Assembly (NCBI GenBank): GCA_903839875.1
Contig: CAIMDZ010000118.1
Span: 1 to 32,626, forward strand
Direction of reading: 5' to 3'
Length of the DNA stretch: 32,626 nt
Source of the DNA: an uncultured Bacteroidota bacterium
Lineage (GTDB): Bacteria; Bacteroidota; Bacteroidia; Chitinophagales; Chitinophagaceae
Positions 8,484 through 15,891 of this stretch are shown piece by piece; the first letter of the stretch is position 1; each line of letters begins with the position of its first letter. Position numbers and translations under genes: made by a program. The notes beneath the pieces were generated by a model. That model was not told the origin of the DNA. It did no database searches and saw nothing but the letters and a program-made list of their open reading frames with translations.

Positions 8484-9917
8484 TTTAGAATACACTTTTA
8501 TTTCACAATATCCTTTTGCTGCTATGATACGCACCGGCACCGGTAATTTTCCCGACATTAGTATGTTAGCCATATCGTTCGCCTGCTCTATTGTGAAGCT
8601 CCCGGTCACCTGTGTGCTGGCTGCTTCTATGGGGCCGTCCACTCTCGGGCAAGAAAATACCCGGTTATCATATACCATGGCTATGAAATTACCTACATTC
8701 TTCGTGGTGAATTGTTTCCAGCGCCTGGCACCTGTTAGGTTCATGTCTATAGTTACAGCAGGTTCACCCGTAATGGGATCAAAATCTGCACGCGCCTTAG
8801 TGATACAACTGCAATCTAAAACAAGAGACCCATCGGTTGGATATTTTATGGCATACACTGGTAAATATTTACTGGCAGGTTTATTTTTCTTGGGTTTATC
8901 CTCCACTCCGTAAACAATTCTGGCTCCGGCAGGTAATATATCTTTTACTCTTTTATCAGCCAGTATCATATCCAATTTCGTTATATCGTACCAGAACACA
9001 TAACCCACAACAGGCCCCGGTAAAGCCATGGCCTGATCCGTACTGTTTACACTTAGAGCTAATACAGTGAACAAAGGGTTTTTGCTCGCAAGCTCAGCTT
9101 TCTTATCTATGTCTCGTATCCAGTCAAGACTACATTTGGTATTGGCGCTCTGCACATAGTAGTTCAGACCGCCAGTATCCTCTTTGTATTTCAGACTGGC
9201 AGTATCCTCTTTGTATTTCAGACTGGCAGTATCCTCTTTTTCGGTGGGTTCATTTTTTTGTCGTCTTGTTTTAAACAATTGCCACAATTCGGGGTTATCC
9301 GAATCAAGAGCCGCTAACTTGTCATTTAGTATTACCCAAAATGGCAGAAAATCTTCGTTCTTATAGGTTTCTCCAAACAGCAGTTCGCCTTTTGACATAA
9401 AAGAGTTCAACCGGTCGTAACTATACTCCCCTTTAAACGTAGCTTTAATAATTCCTTTTTTCGGGTCATATTCCATGGTTGGATGGCCTTTATCCACCAT
9501 TCCGATCCTACTTTGTAGTATATGGTAGGTCTGGCTGGCAGCATCATTTGCCTGGCGGTTAAGAGCATTGATCACCGTTTCATTGTCGCTGTTGATACCA
9601 ATTTCAGATTGTGATGGTTTAATAAACAATTTCGCCATGTTTACACCCGGGTTTTCCCGTTGATAAATTGCGCCGAACAGAATGACAAATCCTGTATCGC
9701 TTATGCATCTGGTCGCCATGGTGTTTTCTATAGCAGCGTTCAATGCAGAGTCATTCGGGTCATTTGCTTTGTCCCTAAGAAATTCATCCAGGCTCACTTC
9801 CATGGTAACCCTTATTTCTTTTCCTTTAGTGACCGGTTTGCAGCAGATTACGGAGGTACATATAATCAGGGTCACAGTAATAACCACGAGATTATTTATA
9901 AGGCGTTGCAATTTCAT
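8478..9917 (-). CDS. Free-standing SecD first-periplasmic-domain protein
   Basis: 479 residues from the ATG at 9917, the start that gives a hydrophobic N-terminal segment (about residues 7-25, ending SVICC). That segment is either a signal anchor or an atypical lipobox. The rest follows the large first periplasmic domain (P1) of Bacteroidota SecDF from end to end. RVTMEVSLDEFLRD (36-49) corresponds to the start of P1. EIGINSDNETVINALNRQAN (105-124) and QTYHILQSRIGMVDKG (129-144) are the repeated core. NPLFTVLALSVN (280-291) and GPVVGYVFWYD (301-311) follow. The head subdomain is DFDPITGEPAVTIDMNLTGA (379-398), MVYDNRVFSCPRVDG (414-428) and TGSFTIEQANDMANILMSGK (438-457). It stops where SecD's second membrane helix should begin; the other SecD helices and SecF are absent, and murF fills the DNA beyond. 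Three in-frame 9-residue repeats lie at 227-253. The domain assignment is strong; the function (export helper, decoy or regulator) is unknown. Confidence 0.82.
   Translation of the reverse strand: MKLQRLINNLVVITVTLIICTSVICCKPVTKGKEIRVTMEVSLDEFLRDKANDPNDSALNAAIENTMATRCISDTGFVILFGAIYQRENPGVNMAKLFIKPSQSEIGINSDNETVINALNRQANDAASQTYHILQSRIGMVDKGHPTMEYDPKKGIIKATFKGEYSYDRLNSFMSKGELLFGETYKNEDFLPFWVILNDKLAALDSDNPELWQLFKTRRQKNEPTEKEDTASLKYKEDTASLKYKEDTGGLNYYVQSANTKCSLDWIRDIDKKAELASKNPLFTVLALSVNSTDQAMALPGPVVGYVFWYDITKLDMILADKRVKDILPAGARIVYGVEDKPKKNKPASKYLPVYAIKYPTDGSLVLDCSCITKARADFDPITGEPAVTIDMNLTGARRWKQFTTKNVGNFIAMVYDNRVFSCPRVDGPIEAASTQVTGSFTIEQANDMANILMSGKLPVPVRIIAAKGYCEIKVYSKS
9173..9240 (-). repeat. 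27-bp in-frame tandem repeat in the SecD-domain gene
   Basis: Two exact 27-bp units (9173-9199 and 9200-9226) are followed by a partial third. They encode KEDTASLKY twice, followed or preceded by the diverged KEDTGGLNY. The period is nine codons, so copy-number change would keep the frame. It lies in the variable linker region of the P1 domain. Confidence 0.9.
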
Positions 9918-10050
9918 AGAATGTAATAGTATAAAAATTATACGGGAATGCAAAAACCCGTGTTGATTGCAGTTTGCACTTTTCGGTACAAATCCAGAGG
10001 CATATAGCCTGGCTGTCAAAATTTATATCTTGCGTCCAGCTTTAAAAAAC

Positions 10051-10078
10051 ATGGGGAAGCCCCTTCAGGGGTTTGGGG
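10051..10078 (-). repeat. GC-rich hairpin overlapping the zapA stop codon
   Basis: On the minus strand CCCCTGAAGGGG forms a short stem, flanked by GGGGCTTCCCC and, about 15 nt later, a run of T. The TGA in the loop is the zapA stop codon. A related CCCC-TTTA-GGGG-CAGGGGG motif occurs at 21924-21942, so this looks like a common intergenic repeat that has settled on the 3' end of zapA. It may also act as a terminator. Confidence 0.5.
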
Positions 10079-10379
10079 CGGTCCCAATCACCTTGTCAAT
10101 CTTCCGCTCCAGCTTGTTCAGTTCTTCCTGCAACAATGGATTGTTGAAAGATTCGATAGCGCTGTCGGCGGCATAGCTCAGCAGGCACATGGCCATAAAA
10201 TCCTGGTCATCCTTGCCTGCATAATGGTTTCTCATTTCTTTTACCTTTTCATCGGCCATCTTCACCGCTTTGCGAACGGCAGATTCTTCCTCCGGCTTTA
10301 TGCGGATGCGGTAGCTGCGCCCCGCCAGCCATACGGCCACGGAGATTGTATTGTCTTCTGCTGAATTTTCTTCTGACAT
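10065..10379 (-). CDS. zapA: Cell division protein ZapA
   Basis: A 104-residue cytoplasmic protein of the ZapA family, which crosslinks FtsZ filaments at the division ring. The N-terminal beta-strand region (ISVAVWLAGRSYRIRI) and the charged RKAVKMADEKVKEMRN helix are typical. The C-terminal helix (ESFNNPLLQEELNKLERKID) is a predicted coiled coil. It begins 3 bp after the lspA stop, so the two are very likely co-transcribed. The last residues (GTAPNP) and the stop come from a GC-rich intergenic repeat and are probably not functional. Family identity is judged from size, fold pattern and the ZapA-like N-terminus. Confidence 0.8.
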   Translation of the reverse strand: MSEENSAEDNTISVAVWLAGRSYRIRIKPEEESAVRKAVKMADEKVKEMRNHYAGKDDQDFMAMCLLSYAADSAIESFNNPLLQEELNKLERKIDKVIGTAPNP

Positions 10380-10382
10380 ACC

Positions 10383-11099
10383 TTATTGGGTTACTAAATT
10401 ATCGCTTGTGTTGTCACCACTGCTGTCACTGCTGTGCGTTTTATGTATGAGCCGCTTTTGAAAGAATACAAGTGTAAGTACTCCTATCGAAATTGCTGCA
10501 TCCGCGATATTAAATACCGGTTCAAAAAAGATAAAGTTCCTGCCTCCGAAAAAAGGGACCCATGACGGCATCCTTGTATCCACCAGCGGGAAATAAAGCA
10601 TGTCCACTACTTTGCCCTGTAAAAATTTACCGTAACCGTGTCCGAATGAGGTAAGGTGAGCAACAGCCTCCTTGCTATGGTTCTGCAGCATATTATGCAG
10701 GTTGTCGTAATTGCCCGAGAAACAGGATGGAGGACTGTCTGAAAATATCAACCCGTAAAACATACTGTCTATCAGGTTGCCGAGGGCTCCTGCCAGTATG
10801 AGCGATCCGCAAATGATGGCCCCCTTGCTGTATCCTTTTTTTACTAATCTTTTCAACAGGAAGAATCCGAAAATTACCGCCACCAGCCTGAAGGAGGAAA
10901 GCAATATTTTACCCACCACCGATTCACTGATCTTCAGACCATACGCCATTCCTTCGTTCTCAATAAAGTGCAGCCTGAACCAGCTACCCAGCATCCTCAC
11001 TTCATCCCCGTTAGAGAAATGGGTTTTGATAAAGATCTTGAGCGCCTGGTCTGCAACAATGATCAATAAAACAATAAGTATGGCATTACGGTATTTCAA
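10383..11099 (-). CDS. lspA: Lipoprotein signal peptidase LspA (signal peptidase II)
   Basis: An inner-membrane aspartyl protease that cleaves prolipoproteins before the lipidated Cys. 238 residues, with four membrane helices at about 5-22, 64-82, 94-115 and 191-215. The two catalytic aspartates are visible: Asp111 in GALGNLIDS and Asp200 in FNIADAAIS. FIENEGMAYG (45-54) is the conserved periplasmic motif. It is longer than the E. coli enzyme (164) because of the insertion between the catalytic Asp residues (about 118-190), which Bacteroidota LspA proteins share in shorter form. It heads an lspA-zapA unit. It fits the window, which encodes several lipoproteins (GldJ, BamD, Omp28-like, QC-like, YwqK-like). 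Confidence 0.93.
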   Translation of the reverse strand: MKYRNAILIVLLIIVADQALKIFIKTHFSNGDEVRMLGSWFRLHFIENEGMAYGLKISESVVGKILLSSFRLVAVIFGFFLLKRLVKKGYSKGAIICGSLILAGALGNLIDSMFYGLIFSDSPPSCFSGNYDNLHNMLQNHSKEAVAHLTSFGHGYGKFLQGKVVDMLYFPLVDTRMPSWVPFFGGRNFIFFEPVFNIADAAISIGVLTLVFFQKRLIHKTHSSDSSGDNTSDNLVTQ

Positions 11100-11124
11100 A
11101 ATACTTTATATTTTTTAAACAGCG

Positions 11125-11155
11125 CAAATATAGTGCAAAGTAAGTAAGTGTAAAC
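11125..11155 (-). promoter_or_regulatory. Probable promoter of lspA-zapA
   Basis: On the minus strand TATATTTG (11132-11125) matches the Bacteroidota -7 consensus TAnnTTTG exactly. A GTTTA block lies 19 bp upstream as the -33 element. The lspA ATG is 25 bp downstream. Confidence 0.65.
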
Positions 11156-11165
11156 TCTAAAAGAA

Positions 11166-11909
11166 TCACAATTCGCCGGCACTGAATTTTACGGGCGTTA
11201 TTACCGTATCTGTAATAACGCGAATATTTGAGATACTATCGGTTAAAGCGTAACGGACTAAACACCTATAATCACCTTTGACCCGGAATTTAACCGGGAT
11301 AACAATTGTACACTCATGTAAGTTATTCGCTTGATCGTACGTAATATTATTTATGAATGTATCCAGACCCCCACCCGAAATGCTGATCTGCAATGAACCG
11401 GTAACATGCTTAAATATTCGGCAGTTATTTGCAACAGATGCTGTGAGATCAGGCCCAACTACCGCCACTGTTGAGTTAAATGTTTTGTTGTTGGAATTAT
11501 AAGACCGGCCATGCTCTTGCTTAATATCAACACTGACACCATCATGAATGATTGTTTTCAACCGCCCATTCTCAAAAAAAGTATAAGTATTCTGGCCATG
11601 GTCCTCCACACCATTCTTCATAAACGATAAAGTACTCATTTCTCCATTGGGGTAATATTCTCTGCGAATCCCGTTCATTACATACTTATCACGGCTGTTG
11701 CTGTCTGTGCCAATTTTGTTATCGGGAATTATTGTTACCTCGGCCTCATACCTTAGTTTGCCATCGGGGTAAAAGCGCCGCATGACGCCTTTATCTTTCG
11801 AGATTTCTACGATTTTGTAATGGCCACCGCCATTACATGCGGCTATAAAAACGCAAAGAGCGAGCACCATTAAGATGGCAGGCCGGAATTTTAGTTTGTT
11901 CTTCATCAA
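11166..11909 (-). CDS. Lipoprotein with YwqK/MORN-like repeats
   Basis: 247 residues; the signal peptide ends in the lipobox IAAC with Cys25. The N-terminal half has about three repeats of the MORN/YwqK type: GVMRRFYPDGKLRYEAEV, GIRREYYPNGEMSTLSFM and YTFFENGRLKTIIHDG. The C-terminal half (about 135-247) is beta-rich with no family I recognise, and ends DTVITPVKFSAGEL. Its ATG overlaps the stop of the upstream QC gene by 4 bp (ATGA), so translation is probably coupled. YwqK-like repeats occur in antitoxin-like and surface proteins; the role here is unknown. Confidence 0.7.
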   Translation of the reverse strand: MMKNKLKFRPAILMVLALCVFIAACNGGGHYKIVEISKDKGVMRRFYPDGKLRYEAEVTIIPDNKIGTDSNSRDKYVMNGIRREYYPNGEMSTLSFMKNGVEDHGQNTYTFFENGRLKTIIHDGVSVDIKQEHGRSYNSNNKTFNSTVAVVGPDLTASVANNCRIFKHVTGSLQISISGGGLDTFINNITYDQANNLHECTIVIPVKFRVKGDYRCLVRYALTDSISNIRVITDTVITPVKFSAGEL

Positions 11910-12916
11910 ATTGCGGGTTGAGCCTGTTCATAAACCACCTGCAGCAAAGTTTGCCCTACAGCTTTCAGCGTGCTTTTATCAATAATGTTCATCTGGTCGG
12001 CATGGGTGTGCCAGTGCGCCGGGAATGGCTTTTCCGGATCGTTGCCGAGGTTGATGATATCGATTGTTTTGATGCCGGTCATTTTGTTGATCGGTACATG
12101 GTCATCTGTAATGTCTACACTGGCTACGAATGGGAAGTAAGATGAATAACCTGCGGTGCGGGCTGCCTGCCATACCTTTTGCTGCACATCTCCTCCGTAT
12201 TGTGTAGAGTAACCCTCCATCGGAAATTGCGCGCCTCTTGCGCCTACCATATCCAGCAGTATCCCGAAATCAGCCTTGTAGCCGGGCACATGCGGGTGCC
12301 GCGCCCAGTATTGGGTGCCGAGGCAATAGGAATCTTCGCCCCATTCGGTGCGGCCATAGTCTTCTACATCGGTGAACAAAATATCTATGCCCATGTTAGC
12401 CGGCAGGCTGAAGCCCTTTATTGCGCGGGCCAGTTCCAGTAATACGCCTACTCCGCTGCCGGCATCATCGGCCGCAAGAATGGGTTTGTCCAAATCCCTG
12501 GTATCCTGGTCGGCCCATGGACGGCTGTCCCAGTGGGTAAGTAACAATATACGTTTGGCAGCCTTTGGATTAATTACACCGATAAGGTTAATGCAGGGCA
12601 GCGATTTCTTGTCGCCGCCAGTCACATGTACTTCCTGCCTGTAAACCGTATCACATACTTTTTTCAGTTTTGCCTCCATCCATGCTGCGCATTTGGTCTG
12701 GCCGGCAGACCCCGGTGTGCGTGGCCCGAATGCTACCTGGTCGCCTACATATCCATAAGCCGTGTCGGCATCAAATACTGGTGTTTTTACCGGTACCGGT
12801 TTTACAGTATCAGTAACTACCGGTGTTTTCTTTTCTTCGCCGCTGTTATTGCATCCTGTCCCAACTGCCAAAACAAGGACTGATAGAAAAAAACCGGCCT
12901 GAATAAAGTATCTCAT
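11906..12916 (-). CDS. Glutaminyl-peptide cyclotransferase-like lipoprotein (M28 fold)
   Basis: 336 residues with a signal peptide and lipobox GTGC (Cys22). The M28-type zinc domain runs from about 50 to 330: LTHWDSRPWADQD (127-138), ILAADDAGSGVGVLLELA (146-163, Zn-binding Asp), DVEDYG (183-188, Glu185 as the cyclase Glu), DSYCLGTQYWARHP and DDHVPINK (271-278, His273). The late motif PFPAHWHTHADQMNIID (297-313) is characteristic of glutaminyl cyclases rather than aminopeptidases. The best match in memory is the animal-type QC of Porphyromonas gingivalis. Such enzymes turn N-terminal Gln of exported proteins into pyroglutamate, which suits the Gln+1 signal peptides seen in this window. It is upstream of, and overlaps, the YwqK-like lipoprotein gene. 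A plain M28 aminopeptidase is the alternative. Confidence 0.82.
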   Translation of the reverse strand: MRYFIQAGFFLSVLVLAVGTGCNNSGEEKKTPVVTDTVKPVPVKTPVFDADTAYGYVGDQVAFGPRTPGSAGQTKCAAWMEAKLKKVCDTVYRQEVHVTGGDKKSLPCINLIGVINPKAAKRILLLTHWDSRPWADQDTRDLDKPILAADDAGSGVGVLLELARAIKGFSLPANMGIDILFTDVEDYGRTEWGEDSYCLGTQYWARHPHVPGYKADFGILLDMVGARGAQFPMEGYSTQYGGDVQQKVWQAARTAGYSSYFPFVASVDITDDHVPINKMTGIKTIDIINLGNDPEKPFPAHWHTHADQMNIIDKSTLKAVGQTLLQVVYEQAQPAI

Positions 12917-12933
12917 GTATGAAAATAATCCTT

Positions 12934-12964
12934 TAAAAAAATGCCTTGCCGGTTAAGACAAGGC
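12934..12964 (-). terminator. Terminator between the Omp28-like and QC genes
   Basis: On the minus strand GCCTTG/CAAGGC (6 bp, 10-nt loop, 12964-12943) is followed by A and seven T. It ends the Omp28-like transcript 22 bp past its stop, so the QC gene is probably transcribed separately. Confidence 0.75.
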
Positions 12965-12986
12965 TATAAAAAATATCAGATGCTGC

Positions 12987-13877
12987 TTATGGTACTAAAT
13001 TGGTCTTCCATGATTGTAGAATATGGAAGTCACCGCCTGTGCCGCCAGGGGCGTTCACAAATGCGATTACCCGGCAATGTGCAGGTATTATGGCAGGTGT
13101 CATTGTAGCCGGTGTATAAGTGTATTTACGGATGAAGGTTCTTCCTTTTTCTTTGGTTGCCATGGTATCCAGTATAGGGTCTCCCAATGGTACTGAGGTG
13201 ATCATATCCCTGAAAACATTGGTAAAGGTATAGGTACTGTCATACCCGCTTGGGTATGCTGTGCCGGGTACTATTTCCTGAATATCTACCATGCTGTCTT
13301 CAACAATTACTATAGTTAAATTTTGCTTTGTGGACATTTGCTGCAGATAAGTAATCTTCGCTGTTATGGTGGCTACGCCTCCTGCAAAGCTGCTTGATAC
13401 CAGCAGGTTTACGGAGTCCGTTAAAAGCTTCTGCGCATTTACTACAGAATTCCAGTCCGATTTGCCTAAAAGAAGGGAGCCTGCAAGAGGAATCCTGTCC
13501 ACTCCGCCCAAAGGCATGGCGCCTATTCCACCATATATGCCTGACCCTATTTTAGATGCTGCTAAATGCCTGAAGTCATAATGGGCGCCGGATGGCGGTG
13601 TGGTTTGGGTGAAATCTGTAATATAGAGTGAAACTACGTTTACATGACCTGTACCTTCTAAACCAAGAAGCACGGTATGCGCTGCGGGACAATTGGAGCA
13701 GCTTGCGCCTGTAAACTCCTCTATCAGCACATTATGGGCATCGGCTGAGGGTAAACCTGATGTTTGTACATAAGTACTGTCTGTACTATAGCTGTGACTA
13801 AAAACAATAGGAGTGTCATTTTCTTTGCAGCATGCAAAGAGGATAATACTGCTGATAGCTAAAAATGCCTTCTTCAT
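12987..13877 (-). CDS. Omp28-related lipoprotein with thioredoxin-like CxxC
   Basis: 296 residues; signal peptide with lipobox LFAC (Cys16, followed by Cys17). Near the N-terminus of the mature protein is NVLIEEFTGASCSNCPAAH, the signature of the Omp28 family, with a thioredoxin-like CxxC at C60/C63. A beta-rich C-terminal domain (about 150-296) follows. Omp28-type proteins are outer-membrane lipoproteins of Bacteroidota, many of them extracellular. The CxxC suggests thiol-disulfide or metal handling, but no substrate is known. It is divergent from rbfA and followed by a terminator. Confidence 0.8.
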   Translation of the reverse strand: MKKAFLAISSIILFACCKENDTPIVFSHSYSTDSTYVQTSGLPSADAHNVLIEEFTGASCSNCPAAHTVLLGLEGTGHVNVVSLYITDFTQTTPPSGAHYDFRHLAASKIGSGIYGGIGAMPLGGVDRIPLAGSLLLGKSDWNSVVNAQKLLTDSVNLLVSSSFAGGVATITAKITYLQQMSTKQNLTIVIVEDSMVDIQEIVPGTAYPSGYDSTYTFTNVFRDMITSVPLGDPILDTMATKEKGRTFIRKYTYTPATMTPAIIPAHCRVIAFVNAPGGTGGDFHILQSWKTNLVP

Positions 13878-14002
13878 ACATTCGGTTAAAGCACGAATTT
13901 ACAAATATTTATCAATTTAATTCACCTGTTTTTTGCTCCTGTAAGGGCGAATAATCCCTTTGACCAATTAATGTTTAACTTTATCCCTTTAATTTATGAC
14001 CT

Positions 14003-14398
14003 ATGGAAGAGAATAAAAGGCAAAAACAGGTGGGTAAGCTGATAATGGAAGAAATGAGTGATATTTTTCAGCGCGAAGGAATGAATATTATTGATGGCGG
14101 AATGGTATCTATATCGAAAGTAATGATTACCCCGGATCTTTTAGAGGCGCGGGTATACCTTTCCTTTTTCCAGGTAAAGGACCAGTCTGCACTGCTGCAT
14201 AAAATAAAAGAACGCGGATGGGAATGGCGCAAGTTGCTCGGGCAACGAATAAAAAACCAGCTTCGCCGTGTTCCTGAGCTTACCTTCTATTCCGACGATA
14301 CCCTGGAGCATGTGTTTAAAATGGATCAGTTATTTAAGAAAATTAATGAAGAACGCAAATCCCACGAAACGGGCACTGAGGAAAGTTCTGCCGGGTAA
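14003..14398 (+). CDS. rbfA: 30S ribosome-binding factor RbfA
   Basis: 131 residues of the RbfA family, a KH-like cytoplasmic factor for late 30S subunit maturation and cold adaptation. Seen in the sequence: the N-terminal helix with KQVGKLIMEEMSDIFQRE, the strand MVSISKVMITPDLLEARVYLS with the usual TPDL motif, and the end of the fold in IKNQLRRVPELTFYSDDTLEH. The last 20 residues are a charged tail. The gene is followed by the permease gene; Bacteroidota often pair rbfA with an FtsX/LolE-type permease. A TTTG...TATCCCTTTA arrangement upstream (about 13959-13993) could be its promoter, but the match is weak. Confidence 0.92.
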   Translation: MEENKRQKQVGKLIMEEMSDIFQREGMNIIDGGMVSISKVMITPDLLEARVYLSFFQVKDQSALLHKIKERGWEWRKLLGQRIKNQLRRVPELTFYSDDTLEHVFKMDQLFKKINEERKSHETGTEESSAG

Positions 14399-14461
14399 AT
14401 TTTGAGGAATAACAAGAATTCAGGCAACACTACTTTTGGCTTTTCACTTTTAACTTTTCCC

Positions 14462-15718
14462 TTGAATATTCTGATATGGCAACTGGCACTTAGATACCTG
14501 CGCGGCAAGCGTTCGGCTAATGCTGTGCCTGTATTATCACGTATCAGTATGGTGGCCATTGCGGTTAGCAGCGGCGCTATGATTATTATCTTTTCGGTCT
14601 TTAACGGGCTCGAGTCCATTGTTAAGGACATGTACAAAGCCTTTTATCCCGAGATCAGGATCACTGTTGCCAGGGGCAAATTCTTTCCGATGGACAGCGC
14701 CGGGATACAAGCCATAAAAAATATAAAAGGAGTTGAAAATGTAACCACCGTTCTGGAAGACAATGTATTTGCCATCAACAACAACCAGGAAAGTATCATC
14801 TCCCTGAAAGGAATTGATAACAATTATTTTAAAGTAAATGACGTACTTGATTACCTGGTGCAGGGCGATAGTACGGTTACTGTTGGCCAGCCTTTGACAG
14901 ATACCTCCAAAGCTAGTCCAGGTACTGCTATAGTTGGCCGCCATATTATGAACGAATTAGGTACTGATGTCCATACGCTTAGTTATATTACCCTCTGCTA
15001 TACCAATCCGGATGTTATCAATCCGGCTCTGAATCCAACATCCGCTTATCAAACCCTGACCCTCCACCCCGCAGGTGTGTTTGCCATAGGAGATGAGTTC
15101 GACAGTAAGTATGTATTGGCGCCTTTACCCCTTGTTCAACGATTGTTTTCAGCTGAAAAAAAGTTTTCTTCCATTGAGATAAAAGCAGATGCCGGCGCAG
15201 CGCCTGAAATTCAAAAGCATTTGCAATCGCTGCTGGGCAATAACTTTAAAGTGGAGAAACGGTATGAGCAAAACAAGACCATGTACATGGTTATGGGGTC
15301 GGAAAAATGGGCTATCTATGCCATATTAGTGCTTGTGCTTATTATAGCCTCCTTCAACATGGTTGGCGCCCTATCTATGCTCGTACTCGAAAAACAAAAA
15401 GACATCGCCATTCTGAAAGCCATGGGTGCATTCCCCGAAACTATAAGGAGGATATTTCTTCTTGAAGGGGTTTTATGGGCCCTTACCGGAGGGCTTACAG
15501 GTCTTTTGCTCGGCACCGGAATCGGTTTGCTGCAGCAGCGGTTCGGATTTATTAAGCTGGTTGGCAGCTCGTTTGCAGTGGAGGCTTATCCCGTGGAGTT
15601 TCACTTCAAGGACTTCGTGCTCGTTATCATTACCATTTTAGTGGTTGGCTTGCTGGCTGCCTGGTATCCATCTATAAGGGCTACCAAAGCAGTGGACCCG
15701 TCGCTGAAGAGCGCTTAG
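14462..15718 (+). CDS. FtsX/LolCE-family ABC transporter permease
   Basis: 418 residues from the TTG at 14462, giving MNILIWQLALRYLRGKRS, the usual start of these Bacteroidota permeases. The frame is open upstream to 14402, but that DNA is the TTTTGGCTTTTCACTTTT kind of intergenic filler. One N-terminal membrane helix (about 27-48) with SRISMVAIAVSSGAMIIIF is followed by a large periplasmic domain (about 60-285). Three C-terminal helices (about 293-317, 348-370, 385-405) form the FtsX domain, with LEKQKDIAILKAMGA between them. This layout matches LolC/LolE, which release lipoproteins from the inner membrane. No ATPase gene is adjacent, so the partner must lie elsewhere. The exact substrate is not visible. 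Confidence 0.85.
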   Translation: MNILIWQLALRYLRGKRSANAVPVLSRISMVAIAVSSGAMIIIFSVFNGLESIVKDMYKAFYPEIRITVARGKFFPMDSAGIQAIKNIKGVENVTTVLEDNVFAINNNQESIISLKGIDNNYFKVNDVLDYLVQGDSTVTVGQPLTDTSKASPGTAIVGRHIMNELGTDVHTLSYITLCYTNPDVINPALNPTSAYQTLTLHPAGVFAIGDEFDSKYVLAPLPLVQRLFSAEKKFSSIEIKADAGAAPEIQKHLQSLLGNNFKVEKRYEQNKTMYMVMGSEKWAIYAILVLVLIIASFNMVGALSMLVLEKQKDIAILKAMGAFPETIRRIFLLEGVLWALTGGLTGLLLGTGIGLLQQRFGFIKLVGSSFAVEAYPVEFHFKDFVLVIITILVVGLLAAWYPSIRATKAVDPSLKSA

Positions 15719-15784
15719 TTTGGTTGATACGTTGATAAGTTGACTGGTTGATAGGTTGATAAGTTGATAGGTTGATAAGTTGAA
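15719..15784. repeat. Degenerate tandem octamer (RGTTGATA)n
   Basis: About eight copies of an 8-bp unit, alternating GGTTGATA and AGTTGATA with a few changes, begin directly after the permease stop codon. No coding role is visible. Tandem runs of this kind are seen between Bacteroidota genes; slippage could change the copy number. Confidence 0.85.
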
Positions 15785-15854
15785 CCGTTATTTAGCGTGC
15801 TTTTAGTACAGCAGGTTATTTTACAATAGTTCTATTCACTTTTTCCCTTTTAAC

Positions 15855-15887
15855 TTTTTACATTTGACTTAATCATTGATAACTTTG
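15855..15887 (+). promoter_or_regulatory. Probable acs promoter, nearly leaderless
   Basis: TAACTTTG (15880-15887) matches the -7 consensus TAnnTTTG, with a T-run (15855-15859) 20 bp upstream as a -33 element. Only 4 bp separate it from the acs ATG at 15892, so the mRNA would begin at or within a few bases of the start codon. Confidence 0.55.
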
Positions 15888-15891
15888 ATTT

